Shown here piece after piece: positions 44,501-53,726 of a stretch of 64,000 bases of DNA. This DNA is from Empedobacter stercoris. Its GTDB lineage: Bacteria; Bacteroidota; Bacteroidia; Flavobacteriales; Weeksellaceae. The DNA is taken from the NCBI RefSeq assembly GCF_965137335.1, contig NZ_CBCRZD010000007.1. One strand, given 5' to 3'. The notes below the pieces were generated by a model. That model was given only the letters and a program-made list of their open reading frames with translations. It was not told the DNA's origin and searched no databases. The position numbers were made by a program, and so were the translations under genes. The stretch's first letter is position 1; every line of letters starts with the position of its first letter.

Positions 44501-47500
44501 CTTTGAGGGGTGTACTTCAACGGCATTTCGTATTCGTAGTAGTTATCAGTATAATCACTACCTACACGAATAAATAATTTTGTTCCATCATCAACAGCAT
44601 TCGACGTTCTGTCTAATAAGTTTTGTGCCGATACAAACATTTGCAATTTTTTGTATCGTCTCAAATCTAAATTCGTATTCTTAAAAATCGCTTTTGATGT
44701 ACTACCTGGTTTAAACTTCGCTTTCAATGTCATCGAAGCTTCGTTCTGAGATTGATATCCAGTCGCTCCTTGCGTTTGCTCGCGATAAACTCCTGGAGGC
44801 ATCATATATCGTGGACGATCAGTTCCGTTACGTTCAATACTTACTTCACCAACTTCTAAATCGTCGATATTTTTATCATCTTCGTAACCTTCTTGATTAC
44901 TAATAATATAAGGGTAAATATTTTTTGTGTAACGACGCCATTCCGAACGAACTAAATCAAAAGTACCGAAACGAAGTGTTGTTTCTTCCTCAAACCCACG
45001 CATTACCATACGCATAAAACGAGCAGCAGTTAAAACGCTTTCCGCTTGTGCAATAGAGGCATCATTGTTCAACTCTTCTACTCCGTCTCCATCAATATCT
45101 AAATCGAAGTTATCAACAGGAATACGAACTTGGTACCATTTTACTTTCTGCGAAGATTTATCTGGAAATTCACCATCAACTTCTTTTCTTCCAACAATAA
45201 ATTTATTGTTTGGATCTTCTAAACTTTGACGATCAATTTTTAAGGTATACTGATTATAATTCTCCGTTTGATCTAAGTTAAAGTCGCCATTAATATCTTC
45301 TGTATCTGGCACTAATGAAGAAGCATGTAAAGGATTATCCGTTGAATTGTTTCCTTGAGGATTTCTAAAATAGCGGTAACGATCTTGGACTGTATTTCCG
45401 ATAGAAGCTCCTCTAAAACGATCATCTAAGAAGAATAAATAGTTATCATTTGCAGGATCTAATTCCCCTGTAACTAAATTATTACTTGTAATTCCGTATC
45501 GTTGAGCTTCTTCTTCATCGGTCAATCCATTGTATCCTAAATCTTGTTGTTTACGTGCTTGTCCTTCTGTATCGAACGCATATAAAATAGGATTCAATTG
45601 AGGTGTTAATCCCCATTTTGAAGAAACTGTAGCAGCTCCATTGCCTGAATGTGGCAATCCATTTTCGTACATCATTTCGCCGTCTTTCAAGACATCTTCC
45701 GAAACATTTCCTAAATGCACTAACAATTCTCCTTCTCCCCCTTTTCCATCTGCATATGGGTCCATCATCCAAAATTCGATGTATTCAACATTCGAATCCT
45801 TGAAGTTAGAAACCGAAATAGGTCGCATCATTGCTCCCCAATTTTTGGTATCTGTTGCATTTGGATTGATGTTATATGGACCACGTTCTTGCGGATAAAA
45901 TGTCATATCCAATGTACTGATATACGAGTTGGTTCCTGCCATGACATCACGTTGATCAAAAAGTTCTTTCAACTTAACTCGACGTGCCATGTGCGATGAC
46001 ATTTCTTTATCTGACAAAGGTGAACTACCTCCAAGTCCATAAAAACGAGGATCTATCGAATACCATGACATCATACGACGACCATTATTAAAGGATAAAT
46101 CGTCATTTTTCATTCCATTCGGGAAGAATGGGTGATAACCAGAGGCTGAATATCCCGCAGGTTTTCCTGGTGTAGATCCAAATTTCCATGAACCAACATC
46201 CAATAAACTGATACGAGATTGTGCATCTTCAAAATCATCAATGTAAGAATATCCTCCTGTAACATTGTTGACACCTGGCATTAAGTAAGCAGCTTCTGCC
46301 TGAACATTAATGTTCGACATTTCATCTGTTTTGATTCCAGGAATTTTATTGGTTAAACGAGTTAACCACTCAGCTTCTGAGTTATATTGTGTATTAAGTC
46401 CAAAAATAGTATTATTAACAGGTTCTGAACCAAATTGTGTTTTTTGTGTAACAGGACGTTCTTGGTAATTGATTAATGTACCTCCCAACATAAATTTATC
46501 GCTAAAATTATGTTCGACATTAATTCCCATGAAACGTTTTTTCTGTAAATTAAATGTAGATTGATTTTCTAATGCTACATTAATTGGTGCACCAGAATTT
46601 TTCAATTGTTCGTTGATGATTTTTACACGTCCTAATTGATAATCGACTGTATAATCAACACCTTCTGTTAAGGTTGCTCCACCAGAAGTTACTTTTACAG
46701 AACCTTGCGGCACATTGAAAGCTCCTAAAGGAATACCATCAGAAACTGTTCCTTTGTAACGACCTTCTAAGGTATAACGATTGGCTAACTTTTCGCCAGA
46801 AAGTGTATTTGGTAATTGACGATAAATCTCATTGAAAACATATTCTTGATTTTGCCCTTGTAACTTATTATCCAAATATTTACCAAAAGGTTCAACAGAA
46901 GTAAAAATAATATTACCTCTTTCTGTGTCAATGGTAAGCCCAGACTCAAAATCGAATAAACCATCTCCTTTACTTCCATCAGGGTTTTGTTGTAATTGTC
47001 CGTTCGAATTTAAACGGTCCATATTCAACACTTGTAACAATGATTGTTCTGAAACGGCAGAATTTGGTAGATAATTTAATGTTCCTGAAGATTGTTCTCC
47101 ATTATCTTTGAAATTTACATTTAACATAAAATCTTCACTCGAAACACCATAAGCATTTAACGAGTAAATATTTTTCATCATCAAATCCCACATTGGCGAA
47201 GCCACGTTTACAGCTGAATTTGGCTTAATTAATTTCGCAATAATTGGTTTGTCTGTTTGATCAGACATTTGTCCAACGGTATACAATTTTCCAGGATCAG
47301 AACTTGTTGTATACTGAAAAGATACCGCTAATAAATCTTCACCATCAATCAAAGGTGTATTCAACGAAATATATCCCAATTTTGGATAGAATGTAAATTC
47401 GGATGCATCAAGTTTTCGAACGTTTTCGTTGACGATAAAGTTCTCTCCATCTTGAAATTGTTCTCCATTGTAAGAAAATCCATTCAAATAACTTCTCGCG

Positions 47501-48696
47501 TCACTAATCTTTGAAAAACCTTGCGAATTGATCGAATTAAATAAAGTATTGCTATCGTTATTTGGAGTTGAATTACTTTCGGCAATATCTCGTAAAGCAA
47601 TAACCGAACGTCTTGTTTGCTGATTACCTCCAGATTTATCAACTTTCCAAACTTCTATTCGCTGGATATTGATATTACTGTTAACTGCAGGATAATTCGC
47701 TAAAGCTCTATCATAACTATTTCTGAAATATTGACCTAAGAAGAAGTGTCTATTGTATTCGTATTTTTCGGCAGCAACTTTAAAATCTGTCATTACACCA
47801 CCACCTTGTACCACGATATTTTTCGATTCCGAACGTTGTTCTGAGAACACAGCCGATACATTTGTACGACCAAATTTCAGATCTGTTCGAACTCCAAAAA
47901 GTGATTGAGCACCCGTAATTAACGAAGTACTAAGTGGCATCGAAATATTACCAACCTCTATATTTTGTAAAATATCATCTTCACCAGCAAATGGATCCAA
48001 CTTAGTTCCTAAGGCTTTGCGCCATTGAAGTTTCATTTGATTTTCGAAACCGAATCCAGCTTGCGTATCATAATTAACTTTCAATTGTAAGTTTTCACCT
48101 ACTTTTCCCAAAATACTCAACTGCATACGTTGGTTAAGATCCATCGTAAGGGTTTGTCTATTTTGCGGCAAAAGCATCGGGTTATCAATCTTTTGTAAGA
48201 AAACCCCTAAGTCTAAATTAGCGTAACCTTGTGGTGTTAAGGAAATTTCTGAACCTCCAAAAATAGTTTCGAAAGCTTTAGACTTGATTCTAAAACTTGG
48301 TAAAATATTACTGTCCTTTTTCCCTTCTTTATCTCCAAAACGTTGCTCACGATAATATTGATCATTTGTTTGAGATTTAGTACGGAAGTAATTTTTCATG
48401 TCTTGATTCTGAACCAATGTCAAATACTCTTGACGTGTCAAATAAATTGGTTCGGAAACTAAACTTGTTCCAATTTGAGGGTATAAGATATACTGACGCT
48501 TTATCGCATCGTACTGTACATCGTATGTTATTTGATTATCTAAAAACAATCCACCTTTATGATCGCGCATAGGAAACTTGAGTGTATCACTTTCCTGCGC
48601 CATCACATCGCCCATAGCTCCCATTGCAAAAAGGAAACACAATGCTGCTATAGTAGAGCCTTTACGAATAGTTTTTGGTTCGTTATGAATCTTCAT
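41506..48696 (-). CDS. sprA: Type IX secretion translocon protein SprA (Sov)
   Basis: 2396 residues, within the normal range for this giant outer-membrane barrel, which forms the type IX secretion channel and is needed for gliding in Flavobacterium. After a signal-like N-terminus (ALCFLFAMGAMGDVMAQESD) come repeated SprA N-terminal sections, such as GGSEISLTPQGYANLDLGVF and RVKIINEQLKNSGAPINVAL, and a long series of barrel strands ending in a final aromatic strand (GFSATFTFGN). The frame is intact over 7.2 kb. Its ATG overlaps the ruvA stop by one base (TAATG), and gcvH follows after 20 nt. Confidence 0.97.
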   Translation of the reverse strand: MKIHNEPKTIRKGSTIAALCFLFAMGAMGDVMAQESDTLKFPMRDHKGGLFLDNQITYDVQYDAIKRQYILYPQIGTSLVSEPIYLTRQEYLTLVQNQDMKNYFRTKSQTNDQYYREQRFGDKEGKKDSNILPSFRIKSKAFETIFGGSEISLTPQGYANLDLGVFLQKIDNPMLLPQNRQTLTMDLNQRMQLSILGKVGENLQLKVNYDTQAGFGFENQMKLQWRKALGTKLDPFAGEDDILQNIEVGNISMPLSTSLITGAQSLFGVRTDLKFGRTNVSAVFSEQRSESKNIVVQGGGVMTDFKVAAEKYEYNRHFFLGQYFRNSYDRALANYPAVNSNINIQRIEVWKVDKSGGNQQTRRSVIALRDIAESNSTPNNDSNTLFNSINSQGFSKISDARSYLNGFSYNGEQFQDGENFIVNENVRKLDASEFTFYPKLGYISLNTPLIDGEDLLAVSFQYTTSSDPGKLYTVGQMSDQTDKPIIAKLIKPNSAVNVASPMWDLMMKNIYSLNAYGVSSEDFMLNVNFKDNGEQSSGTLNYLPNSAVSEQSLLQVLNMDRLNSNGQLQQNPDGSKGDGLFDFESGLTIDTERGNIIFTSVEPFGKYLDNKLQGQNQEYVFNEIYRQLPNTLSGEKLANRYTLEGRYKGTVSDGIPLGAFNVPQGSVKVTSGGATLTEGVDYTVDYQLGRVKIINEQLKNSGAPINVALENQSTFNLQKKRFMGINVEHNFSDKFMLGGTLINYQERPVTQKTQFGSEPVNNTIFGLNTQYNSEAEWLTRLTNKIPGIKTDEMSNINVQAEAAYLMPGVNNVTGGYSYIDDFEDAQSRISLLDVGSWKFGSTPGKPAGYSASGYHPFFPNGMKNDDLSFNNGRRMMSWYSIDPRFYGLGGSSPLSDKEMSSHMARRVKLKELFDQRDVMAGTNSYISTLDMTFYPQERGPYNINPNATDTKNWGAMMRPISVSNFKDSNVEYIEFWMMDPYADGKGGEGELLVHLGNVSEDVLKDGEMMYENGLPHSGNGAATVSSKWGLTPQLNPILYAFDTEGQARKQQDLGYNGLTDEEEAQRYGITSNNLVTGELDPANDNYLFFLDDRFRGASIGNTVQDRYRYFRNPQGNNSTDNPLHASSLVPDTEDINGDFNLDQTENYNQYTLKIDRQSLEDPNNKFIVGRKEVDGEFPDKSSQKVKWYQVRIPVDNFDLDIDGDGVEELNNDASIAQAESVLTAARFMRMVMRGFEEETTLRFGTFDLVRSEWRRYTKNIYPYIISNQEGYEDDKNIDDLEVGEVSIERNGTDRPRYMMPPGVYREQTQGATGYQSQNEASMTLKAKFKPGSTSKAIFKNTNLDLRRYKKLQMFVSAQNLLDRTSNAVDDGTKLFIRVGSDYTDNYYEYEMPLKYTPQSATTESAVWPDENFIDLNTDLFTDAKKQRDLDGFSTLQRFNFAFDQENPNKTVYVKGRPTLGNVSSIMIGVRNTSGSSEKEVLLWVNELRLSEIDNKGGYAAAANVQFNLGDFANVQVSGSTSSVGFGAIDQGPANRNQDESLQYALNAQVKLDKFLPKKWGMEIPFDFTIQESFVDPKYNPLDNDIIFDEAPNKAELEKVVRTYTQYKSFAFNNVRKVRSTNNNNPVRFYDPSNFSLSMMYSDNYYRDIYTQYNVNQQLRASLNYTYGFRGKSYEPFKKWRMVQPKEESSKYLQFIREFNINPLPTRFSFRTEIARTYSERQYRDISQYLGGGSSSLIRPTYSNNFLFNWQYNLGFDLTKSLRLDLTSSTMTLNDGTTFQRADQDMIWQNMFTIGRPVQYDQQFQVNYKLPLKFFPYLNWMNVETGFTSNYNWMATSTAYRNFETEVINPDGSTSTRPVNLGKGTAQNSNSINLIGDLDFAKFYPEFKGYKRYDSILKGRRQEIDSLNTVYTTLFSKKRRTNKKSAYKFKHKFTAKDYGWMVLSSLKRANFTYNQRNGAVIPGLLYEPGFFGVDGKNGPSLGFVYGTQFDIKRQLVERALIVGDELMTDAYQITKGTDFNATALIEPIPDLRIDLNAKRMKDRRIYHSGFNLDVANPYIDELTNLNISTVNIKTAFKDGDAIFDQFLTNTKTISERLAQKRGSGNKDGMGYYEGFNARSSDVLLPAFLAAVQGKDAGSSKLGYNRSIPVPNWRVAYTGLKSIPIVNKYFDNVEISSAYNSTYTATGVQSNPNFMLDTGIMSGGQVTGRDENGNFYTQNLYGAVTMIESFSPLLGVDLTFRNSMQLRAQYNRDRLLSLSTTNYTYTEDYGSEYIIGFGYIFKDFKMKIRYQGSQKTVKGDLNIRGDFSLRDNQTTIRKVIYNFDDLQNPNTPTSIYGDSQITGGQRIMSFKLTADYNVSKNLNLRFYWDQMMSKYKISTAFPISQIRAGFSATFTFGN

Positions 48697-49277
48697 TAAA
48701 TTTTCTTCAAGGTTTCTTTTACTAAGAATTCTACATCTGCATCTGGTTGATCTTGTAGGATTTTGTCCATGACTTTCTCTGCAGATTTTTTAGGAATTCC
48801 TAAAACTTCTAAAGCAGATAACGCTTCATTCTTAGATTTATTTTTGACCGAAGTAGAATTAACATCTAATATTAAACTTTGATCCAGTTTATCTTTCAAA
48901 TCAATGATAATTCGCTGAGCTGTTTTGGCTCCGATTCCTTTTACGCTTTGCAGCAATTTGGCATCTTCTGTTGCGATTGCTGTTACGATTTCTTTGGACG
49001 ATAAAGTCGAAATAATCATCATTCCAGAAGCTGGACCAACACCATTAACACTAATTAATTTCTGAAAAATTTCTCGTTCTTCTTTCGTTGCAAACCCATA
49101 AAGTATATGCGCATCTTCGCGAACAATCAAATGTGTGAAAATTGTAACCGCTTCTTCGTGTTCTAAAGTAGAATAGGTATTCAGTGAAATATTAACCCAA
49201 TATCCTACACCATTGCAATCTATTACTGCATTTGTTGGATAAATCTCGATTAATTTACCTCTTAATTGTGTTATCAT
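48696..49277 (-). CDS. ruvA: Holliday junction branch migration protein RuvA
   Basis: 193 residues. It binds Holliday junctions and loads the RuvB motor. The N-terminal OB domain (MITQLRGKLIEIYPTNAVID), two helix-hairpin-helix motifs (ISVNGVGPASGMMIISTL and LQSVKGIGAKTAQRIIIDLK) and the C-terminal RuvB-binding domain (EALSALEVLGIPKKSAEKVM) are all present. It is joined to sprA by a one-base stop/start overlap, an order seen in other Flavobacteriia. Confidence 0.96.
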   Translation of the reverse strand: MITQLRGKLIEIYPTNAVIDCNGVGYWVNISLNTYSTLEHEEAVTIFTHLIVREDAHILYGFATKEEREIFQKLISVNGVGPASGMMIISTLSSKEIVTAIATEDAKLLQSVKGIGAKTAQRIIIDLKDKLDQSLILDVNSTSVKNKSKNEALSALEVLGIPKKSAEKVMDKILQDQPDADVEFLVKETLKKI

Positions 49278-49350
49278 TTTGACGTTTATTTAGTTACACT
49301 ATATAGAGTGATAACGTCAAAAATACAATTTATTTTGGAAGGGTGAAAGG

Positions 49351-49718
49351 GTTACTTTTTCTGATTTTTATATTCGACGTATTTATCAATACTATAATAA
49401 GTCAGTGTCGAAAATATTAAAGAATATATAAATGAGTATACTACATAAGCTAAATTTTTCCACCAAGGTAGCACCCATATATTACTAAATGTACCGAGTA
49501 AAAGAATAAAGCTAATAATTATACACATTAAAATGATTACCTTCTTAAAAAAGGGTAAATAAATATCTTTTTTAAAATAGTAATCTTTTATTAATTGAAA
49601 AGGAAACAGAATAAATAAGAGAAATATAAAATAATCTTTTCCATAAACATAATAGAAGAATTCTGAAAAGAATTAATATCAAAATCGTAATAAATGTATT
49701 TTTAATAAAATATTGCAT
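49351..49718 (-). pseudogene. Small membrane-protein gene with one frameshift
   Basis: ATG 49718 reads MQYFIKNTFITILILILFR. One base change near 49665 is needed to join it to a second frame, EFFYYVYGKDYFIFLLFILF then PFQLIKDYYFKKDIYLPF, which runs to TAA at 49351-49353 and ends YSIDKYVEYKNQKK. The restored ~122-residue product would have three or four transmembrane helices. No family is recognised. The remaining sequence up to 49845 is AT-rich, and I see nothing else in it. Confidence 0.6.
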
Positions 49719-49845
49719 CAAACAAAAATTGCAATCGAAATAAATTTAATAATGGCATTATTAAACAAATTACCATATTACATATAATCTTTTCTACCAT
49801 AAAATTAATACTCATTTAAAGAATTAAGCCTAAGGTATAAAAAAA

Positions 49846-50562
49846 TTACATACAATGATCGTCCATACTATTTAGCTGAAGTGCTTCTTTGGCTGGCGAG
49901 ATAAACGGAATATCTAATTCTAATCCGCGAAGAATAAATAATACACCAAGTATTAAGGTGATGATTGGTAAGATTTTTAAGATAGTTTGTCGTTGTTTGA
50001 CTGATAAAAAATTACCAAATAAAACGGTAGCAAACATTAGTGGTAATGTTCCTAATCCGAAGAAGAACATGAACATGGCACTTTTGTAAACCGTTCCTAA
50101 ACCAATGGCTGCAGTTAAAGAGGCGTAAACCATTCCGCAAGGTAATAAGCCATTTAATAAACCAACTATATAAAGTGAGGAAGAATCTTTCTTGATTAAA
50201 AATTTACCAAGAGAGATTTTTACTTTTACCATCAAGGCGTTTACTGGACGAAGCTGAGACGCTCCGTTTTCGTAGAATTTCGGAATCATGACCATAATAA
50301 TCATTAGCACTCCAATCAATATACTTAGGTAGTTTTGTAAACCCACAAATGTAAATGATTCGCCAATTAGTCCTAAAATTGCGCCTAAAATCGTGTAAGT
50401 GGTTACACGTCCCAATTGATAAGTGAGATTGCGAAGTGTAAATTTTAGTTTGTCTTGGGATTCTAATCCCAAAGATAAAGCAATAGGTCCGCACATCCCT
50501 ACGCAATGCAGGGACGATGTAAGACCTATAGATAATGCTATGATAACTATTGTGAGATCCAT
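49846..50562 (-). CDS. SafE/TauE-like membrane protein of the cbb3 cluster
   Basis: 238 residues with about six transmembrane helices. The conserved SLHCVGMCGPIALSLG near the N-terminus (a CxxxC between helix 1 and 2) and GLLNGLLPCGMVYASLTAAI mark the sulfite-exporter TauE/SafE_2 group that commonly sits beside cco genes. It may handle copper or assembly of the oxidase, as proposed for this group; the sulfite role is unlikely here. It overlaps ccoH by 16 nt and is the last gene of the cluster. Confidence 0.88.
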   Translation of the reverse strand: MDLTIVIIALSIGLTSSLHCVGMCGPIALSLGLESQDKLKFTLRNLTYQLGRVTTYTILGAILGLIGESFTFVGLQNYLSILIGVLMIIMVMIPKFYENGASQLRPVNALMVKVKISLGKFLIKKDSSSLYIVGLLNGLLPCGMVYASLTAAIGLGTVYKSAMFMFFFGLGTLPLMFATVLFGNFLSVKQRQTILKILPIITLILGVLFILRGLELDIPFISPAKEALQLNSMDDHCM

Positions 50563-50990
50563 CGAATGGATTTTTTAATCAAGTATGTTTGATTATTTTC
50601 CTTCCAGCTTAATGTTAATTCATATTCTCCGTCTATTAACTTAACAGAAGGTATTAAGAAATTTTTTCGGTCAGATAATCTAATGTTAGTTTTGATATCT
50701 TTAGTTTCGTCTGCGTTTCGCATCAAAAAAATATCTCCTTTAAAATCTGCCGCAGTAGTTGCTGGAAATTGAAACAAAAGTCCATTTGCTTGTACAATTA
50801 CTTCTGGCTTTTCGGCTAAAGCATTTGCACGTTTCTCTGCGTTGATTTCGTCTTGAAAATGAAGTTCTTTCTCATAGTAGTTTTCTGTTACCATTCCTCC
50901 TGTGTCTCCTGCCATAAACAGTAGCGATAGAATGAAGATCATAAAACATCCTAATGCTATTGCTACGCCATGTCCCCAATTTAATTTCAT
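50547..50990 (-). CDS. ccoH: cbb3 oxidase assembly protein CcoH (FixH)
   Basis: 147 residues with one N-terminal transmembrane helix (GVAIALGCFMIFILSLLFMA) and a periplasmic beta domain. The FixH pattern GGMVTENYYEKELHFQDEIN follows the helix. CcoH is needed for stable assembly of cbb3 oxidase. It starts 4 nt after ccoG and overlaps the SafE-like gene. Confidence 0.92.
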   Translation of the reverse strand: MKLNWGHGVAIALGCFMIFILSLLFMAGDTGGMVTENYYEKELHFQDEINAEKRANALAEKPEVIVQANGLLFQFPATTAADFKGDIFLMRNADETKDIKTNIRLSDRKNFLIPSVKLIDGEYELTLSWKENNQTYLIKKSIRWISQ

Positions 50991-50994
50991 ATTT

Positions 50995-52476
50995 TTAATA
51001 TTTAAAAGGAGCTGAAAAGCTCGTTTCGTATTTATCGATTACTTTTCCTTTTTGGTTTACTAGACCAATTATAACTTTTTCTTTGTACGATTTTACTTCA
51101 TTTGTTGGAATTTTCAAGAAGAATTTACCTTGAATGATTTGACCTTTTTCCATGTTTAAATTATTACCACCTTCGTACATTTCTACTTTTGAATCTTTGT
51201 GTGATAATAATTCTATTGATACAATTTGGTCGGCATTTGTTTTGTTGTATAATGTATATTCAAATTGATTGACGTAATATTGACCTTCTACTTTATAATC
51301 TGTTCCTGGTACTTTTAGGTATTTAGACTCTACATCTGAACGAGAGAAAAGGAAAGCTGTCATAGCACCAATCAATAATAACAAGGCAAATGTGTAAGCT
51401 GCTAAACGTTTTGAGAATTTGAATTTCTCTCCTCGTTTTATATCATCTTCAGATGCGTATCGAATCAACCCTGTAGGTAAACCTACTTTTTCCATTACTT
51501 CGTCACATGCATCAATACATGCAGTACAGTTTACACATTCTAACTGAATTCCGTTACGGATATCAATACCAGTTGGGCAAACAACTACACATTGTCCACA
51601 GTCGATACAATCTCCTTTTCCAGCAGCTTTACGATCTTCATTCTTTTTGAATTTTGCACGTCCAGCTGTAGATTCACCACGTTTGAAATCATATGTTACA
51701 TTAATTGTATGCGAATCAATAAGTACACCTTGAAAACGTCCGTAAGGGCAAACCAACGTACAAGCTTGTTCTCGGAACCATGCAAATACAAAGTAAAACA
51801 TTCCAGAAAAGATAACTAATCCAATCAATGTCCCGATATGTTCTGCTGGACCGTCAAGAATAACTGCGTATAAAGCATCTGCTCCAATAATGTAAGCTAA
51901 GAATACATTTGCTATGATAAATGAAATGATAGCGAAGATGGTCCATTTTAATAGTTTTTTACGAATTTTTTCTTCGTCCCATTCTTGTTTATCTAATCTC
52001 ATTTGTTTTGCTCTGTCACCTTCTATGGCATATTCTATTTTTCGGAAAACCATTTCCAAGAATATTGTTTGGGGACATACCCAACCACAAAACAACCGTC
52101 CATAAGCCATTGTAAATAATACGATAAAAATAATGGTCGTAATCATTCCGATAGCTAACAAGAAAAAGTCTGAGGTAAAGAAAGGGAAACCGAATAAAAT
52201 GAATTGACTTTGTAAGACATCAAATTTGAACAAAGGATTTCCGTTTGGTAATTTAAAAAAGGGTGTTAAGATTAATATTGCTAACAATACATAACTAACG
52301 TATGTCCTATAATTAGTAAACTTACCTTTTGGTTTTTTAGGATATACCCATTTTCGTTCTCCTGTTCTTTCCATTGTTCCAATGGAAGTACGAACGTCTT
52401 CGTTCATTTGGTTATTATCCTCCAAATAATCGTTTAAATTAAATTCATCTTTTGGGTCAGAATTTTGAACACTCAT
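50995..52476 (-). CDS. ccoG: cbb3 oxidase accessory protein CcoG (RdxA/FixG)
   Basis: 493 residues: about five transmembrane helices and two [4Fe-4S] ferredoxin motifs, CIDCGQCVVVCP and CVNCTACIDACDE (about residues 290-330). There is an earlier FCGWVCPQTIFLEM and ACTLVCPYGRFQGVL, and a C-terminal Ig-like domain with SIELLSHKDSKVEM. CcoG is proposed to reduce Cu(II) for delivery to the oxidase. It is separated from ccoP by ~105 nt with a hairpin, so its level may be lower than that of the structural subunits. Confidence 0.94.
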   Translation of the reverse strand: MSVQNSDPKDEFNLNDYLEDNNQMNEDVRTSIGTMERTGERKWVYPKKPKGKFTNYRTYVSYVLLAILILTPFFKLPNGNPLFKFDVLQSQFILFGFPFFTSDFFLLAIGMITTIIFIVLFTMAYGRLFCGWVCPQTIFLEMVFRKIEYAIEGDRAKQMRLDKQEWDEEKIRKKLLKWTIFAIISFIIANVFLAYIIGADALYAVILDGPAEHIGTLIGLVIFSGMFYFVFAWFREQACTLVCPYGRFQGVLIDSHTINVTYDFKRGESTAGRAKFKKNEDRKAAGKGDCIDCGQCVVVCPTGIDIRNGIQLECVNCTACIDACDEVMEKVGLPTGLIRYASEDDIKRGEKFKFSKRLAAYTFALLLLIGAMTAFLFSRSDVESKYLKVPGTDYKVEGQYYVNQFEYTLYNKTNADQIVSIELLSHKDSKVEMYEGGNNLNMEKGQIIQGKFFLKIPTNEVKSYKEKVIIGLVNQKGKVIDKYETSFSAPFKY

Positions 52477-52517
52477 TGTCGTGAATTTTAAATGTATACA
52501 AATTTACGACTAAAAAT

Positions 52518-52549
52518 GAAAAGAGAGCCTATAAATAAGCTCTCTTTCA
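52518..52549 (-). terminator. Possible attenuating hairpin between ccoP and ccoG
   Basis: The stem AAAGAGAGC/GCTCTCTTT (52520-52528 with 52539-52547) is followed on the minus strand by CATTTTTAG. It may reduce read-through from ccoNOQP into the accessory genes. Confidence 0.55.
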
Positions 52550-52581
52550 ATATGATATTTGTTGTAATTATTTGTTATTAA

Positions 52582-53529
52582 TTACTTTTTCTTCCAAGAT
52601 TCTACTAAATCTCCTTGTGGAGCAGCTGCACCTTCAGCAACTGTCTTAGTAGCTTCTTTTTGGTTGATGTAGTACACATAAGAAGCAATTTTCTCGATTG
52701 CTAAACCAGATAACTCTTTACGTTGTCCGAATGCACGCATCTGAGGGTTTTGTGGAGATCCATCATAAATAATGTGATAGATATTTTTGAATAAACTATC
52801 TTCAACATGATTTACCCAGTAATCATCTGTTAAGTTTGGTCCAATACCTCCAATACCATCTTGCATATGACATTGAGTACAGTTTTGATCGAATAATTTT
52901 TTTCCTTGTTCTACAATCGCTGGATCATTCGATTTATTAATAGCACCTGTGATGTCAATATCATTTTGAACTGCCCAAATACTATCCACTTTATCTTTAT
53001 AAACCATTTCTTCTTCGTATTCTTTGTCCATGTGAGCGAAGTCTGTAAAACTATATGCCATTACATAAACAACCATAAATACAATACCGAAATAGAATAA
53101 TGATAACCACCATTGTGGTAAAGCATTGTCTAACTCTTTAATTCCATCAAAACCATGATCTAAGATGATAGACTCTTCTTCTTTATCAGATTGTTTTTTA
53201 GCAGCTGAACTAAATAAGCGTTTGAAATAACCTATTTTTCCTTCTTCTAAATACTGTGCTTGTTCTACTTCTGATAATCTTTTGAATCTTTCTGCTTCGA
53301 TTACTTTGTTCAAAGCATTAATAATTAAAAGCATTACCGTTGCAATTGCTAATACTGCCCAGAAAATTCCTTGTGCGAACACATGTTTTAAATGTTCAAG
53401 TAAATTGTTTACCATTCCTTGAAAACCTGGTTCTGGCACCACATCTACTGGCGTAACCATTGTAAACGCTAAGATTATAGCTAATAGCGTTAATGGAATA
53501 AATATATAGGCCGGGGTACGTTGTCTCAT
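52582..53529 (-). CDS. ccoP: cbb3 oxidase subunit CcoP, mono-haem form
   Basis: 315 residues. Two transmembrane helices lie in the N-terminal half (about 1-75 and 135-160), with a Lys/Glu-rich cytoplasmic segment between them, and one cytochrome c domain at the C-terminus. The only haem-binding motif is CTQCH (near residue 217), with the Met ligand probably in PQMRAFGQ. Proteobacterial CcoP has two haems; a single-haem CcoP is, I believe, usual in Bacteroidota. It overlaps ccoQ by 4 nt. Confidence 0.93.
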   Translation of the reverse strand: MRQRTPAYIFIPLTLLAIILAFTMVTPVDVVPEPGFQGMVNNLLEHLKHVFAQGIFWAVLAIATVMLLIINALNKVIEAERFKRLSEVEQAQYLEEGKIGYFKRLFSSAAKKQSDKEEESIILDHGFDGIKELDNALPQWWLSLFYFGIVFMVVYVMAYSFTDFAHMDKEYEEEMVYKDKVDSIWAVQNDIDITGAINKSNDPAIVEQGKKLFDQNCTQCHMQDGIGGIGPNLTDDYWVNHVEDSLFKNIYHIIYDGSPQNPQMRAFGQRKELSGLAIEKIASYVYYINQKEATKTVAEGAAAPQGDLVESWKKK

Positions 53530-53726
53530 TTTGTATTATTTTTTTCGTTCTCTTCTGGTTCTAAATCTAAAGCTGCAGACTCGTTATCTTTATAAAAATC
53601 TTTTGGTTTTTTCATAACCTTAACAAATACTGTTATAAAGATTGCCATAAATCCTATTAGGATAAATATCTGCAACAAAGATGCATACTCATACTGAGAA
53701 AGGAATTCTTTATAATATTTTAACAT
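53526..53726 (-). CDS. ccoQ: cbb3 oxidase small subunit CcoQ
   Basis: 66 residues with one transmembrane helix (LLQIFILIGFMAIFITVFVK) followed by KVMKKPKDFYKDNES and an acidic tail. Position and layout fit CcoQ, which stabilises the core complex. It shares one base with the ccoNO stop and overlaps ccoP by 4 nt, so the three are translationally coupled. Confidence 0.85.
   Translation of the reverse strand: MLKYYKEFLSQYEYASLLQIFILIGFMAIFITVFVKVMKKPKDFYKDNESAALDLEPEENEKNNTK

Noticed and set aside
50204..50506. 100-codon minus-strand open frame within the SafE-like gene
   Set aside because: It is an alternative frame of a well-supported membrane-protein gene with no protein-like features of its own.
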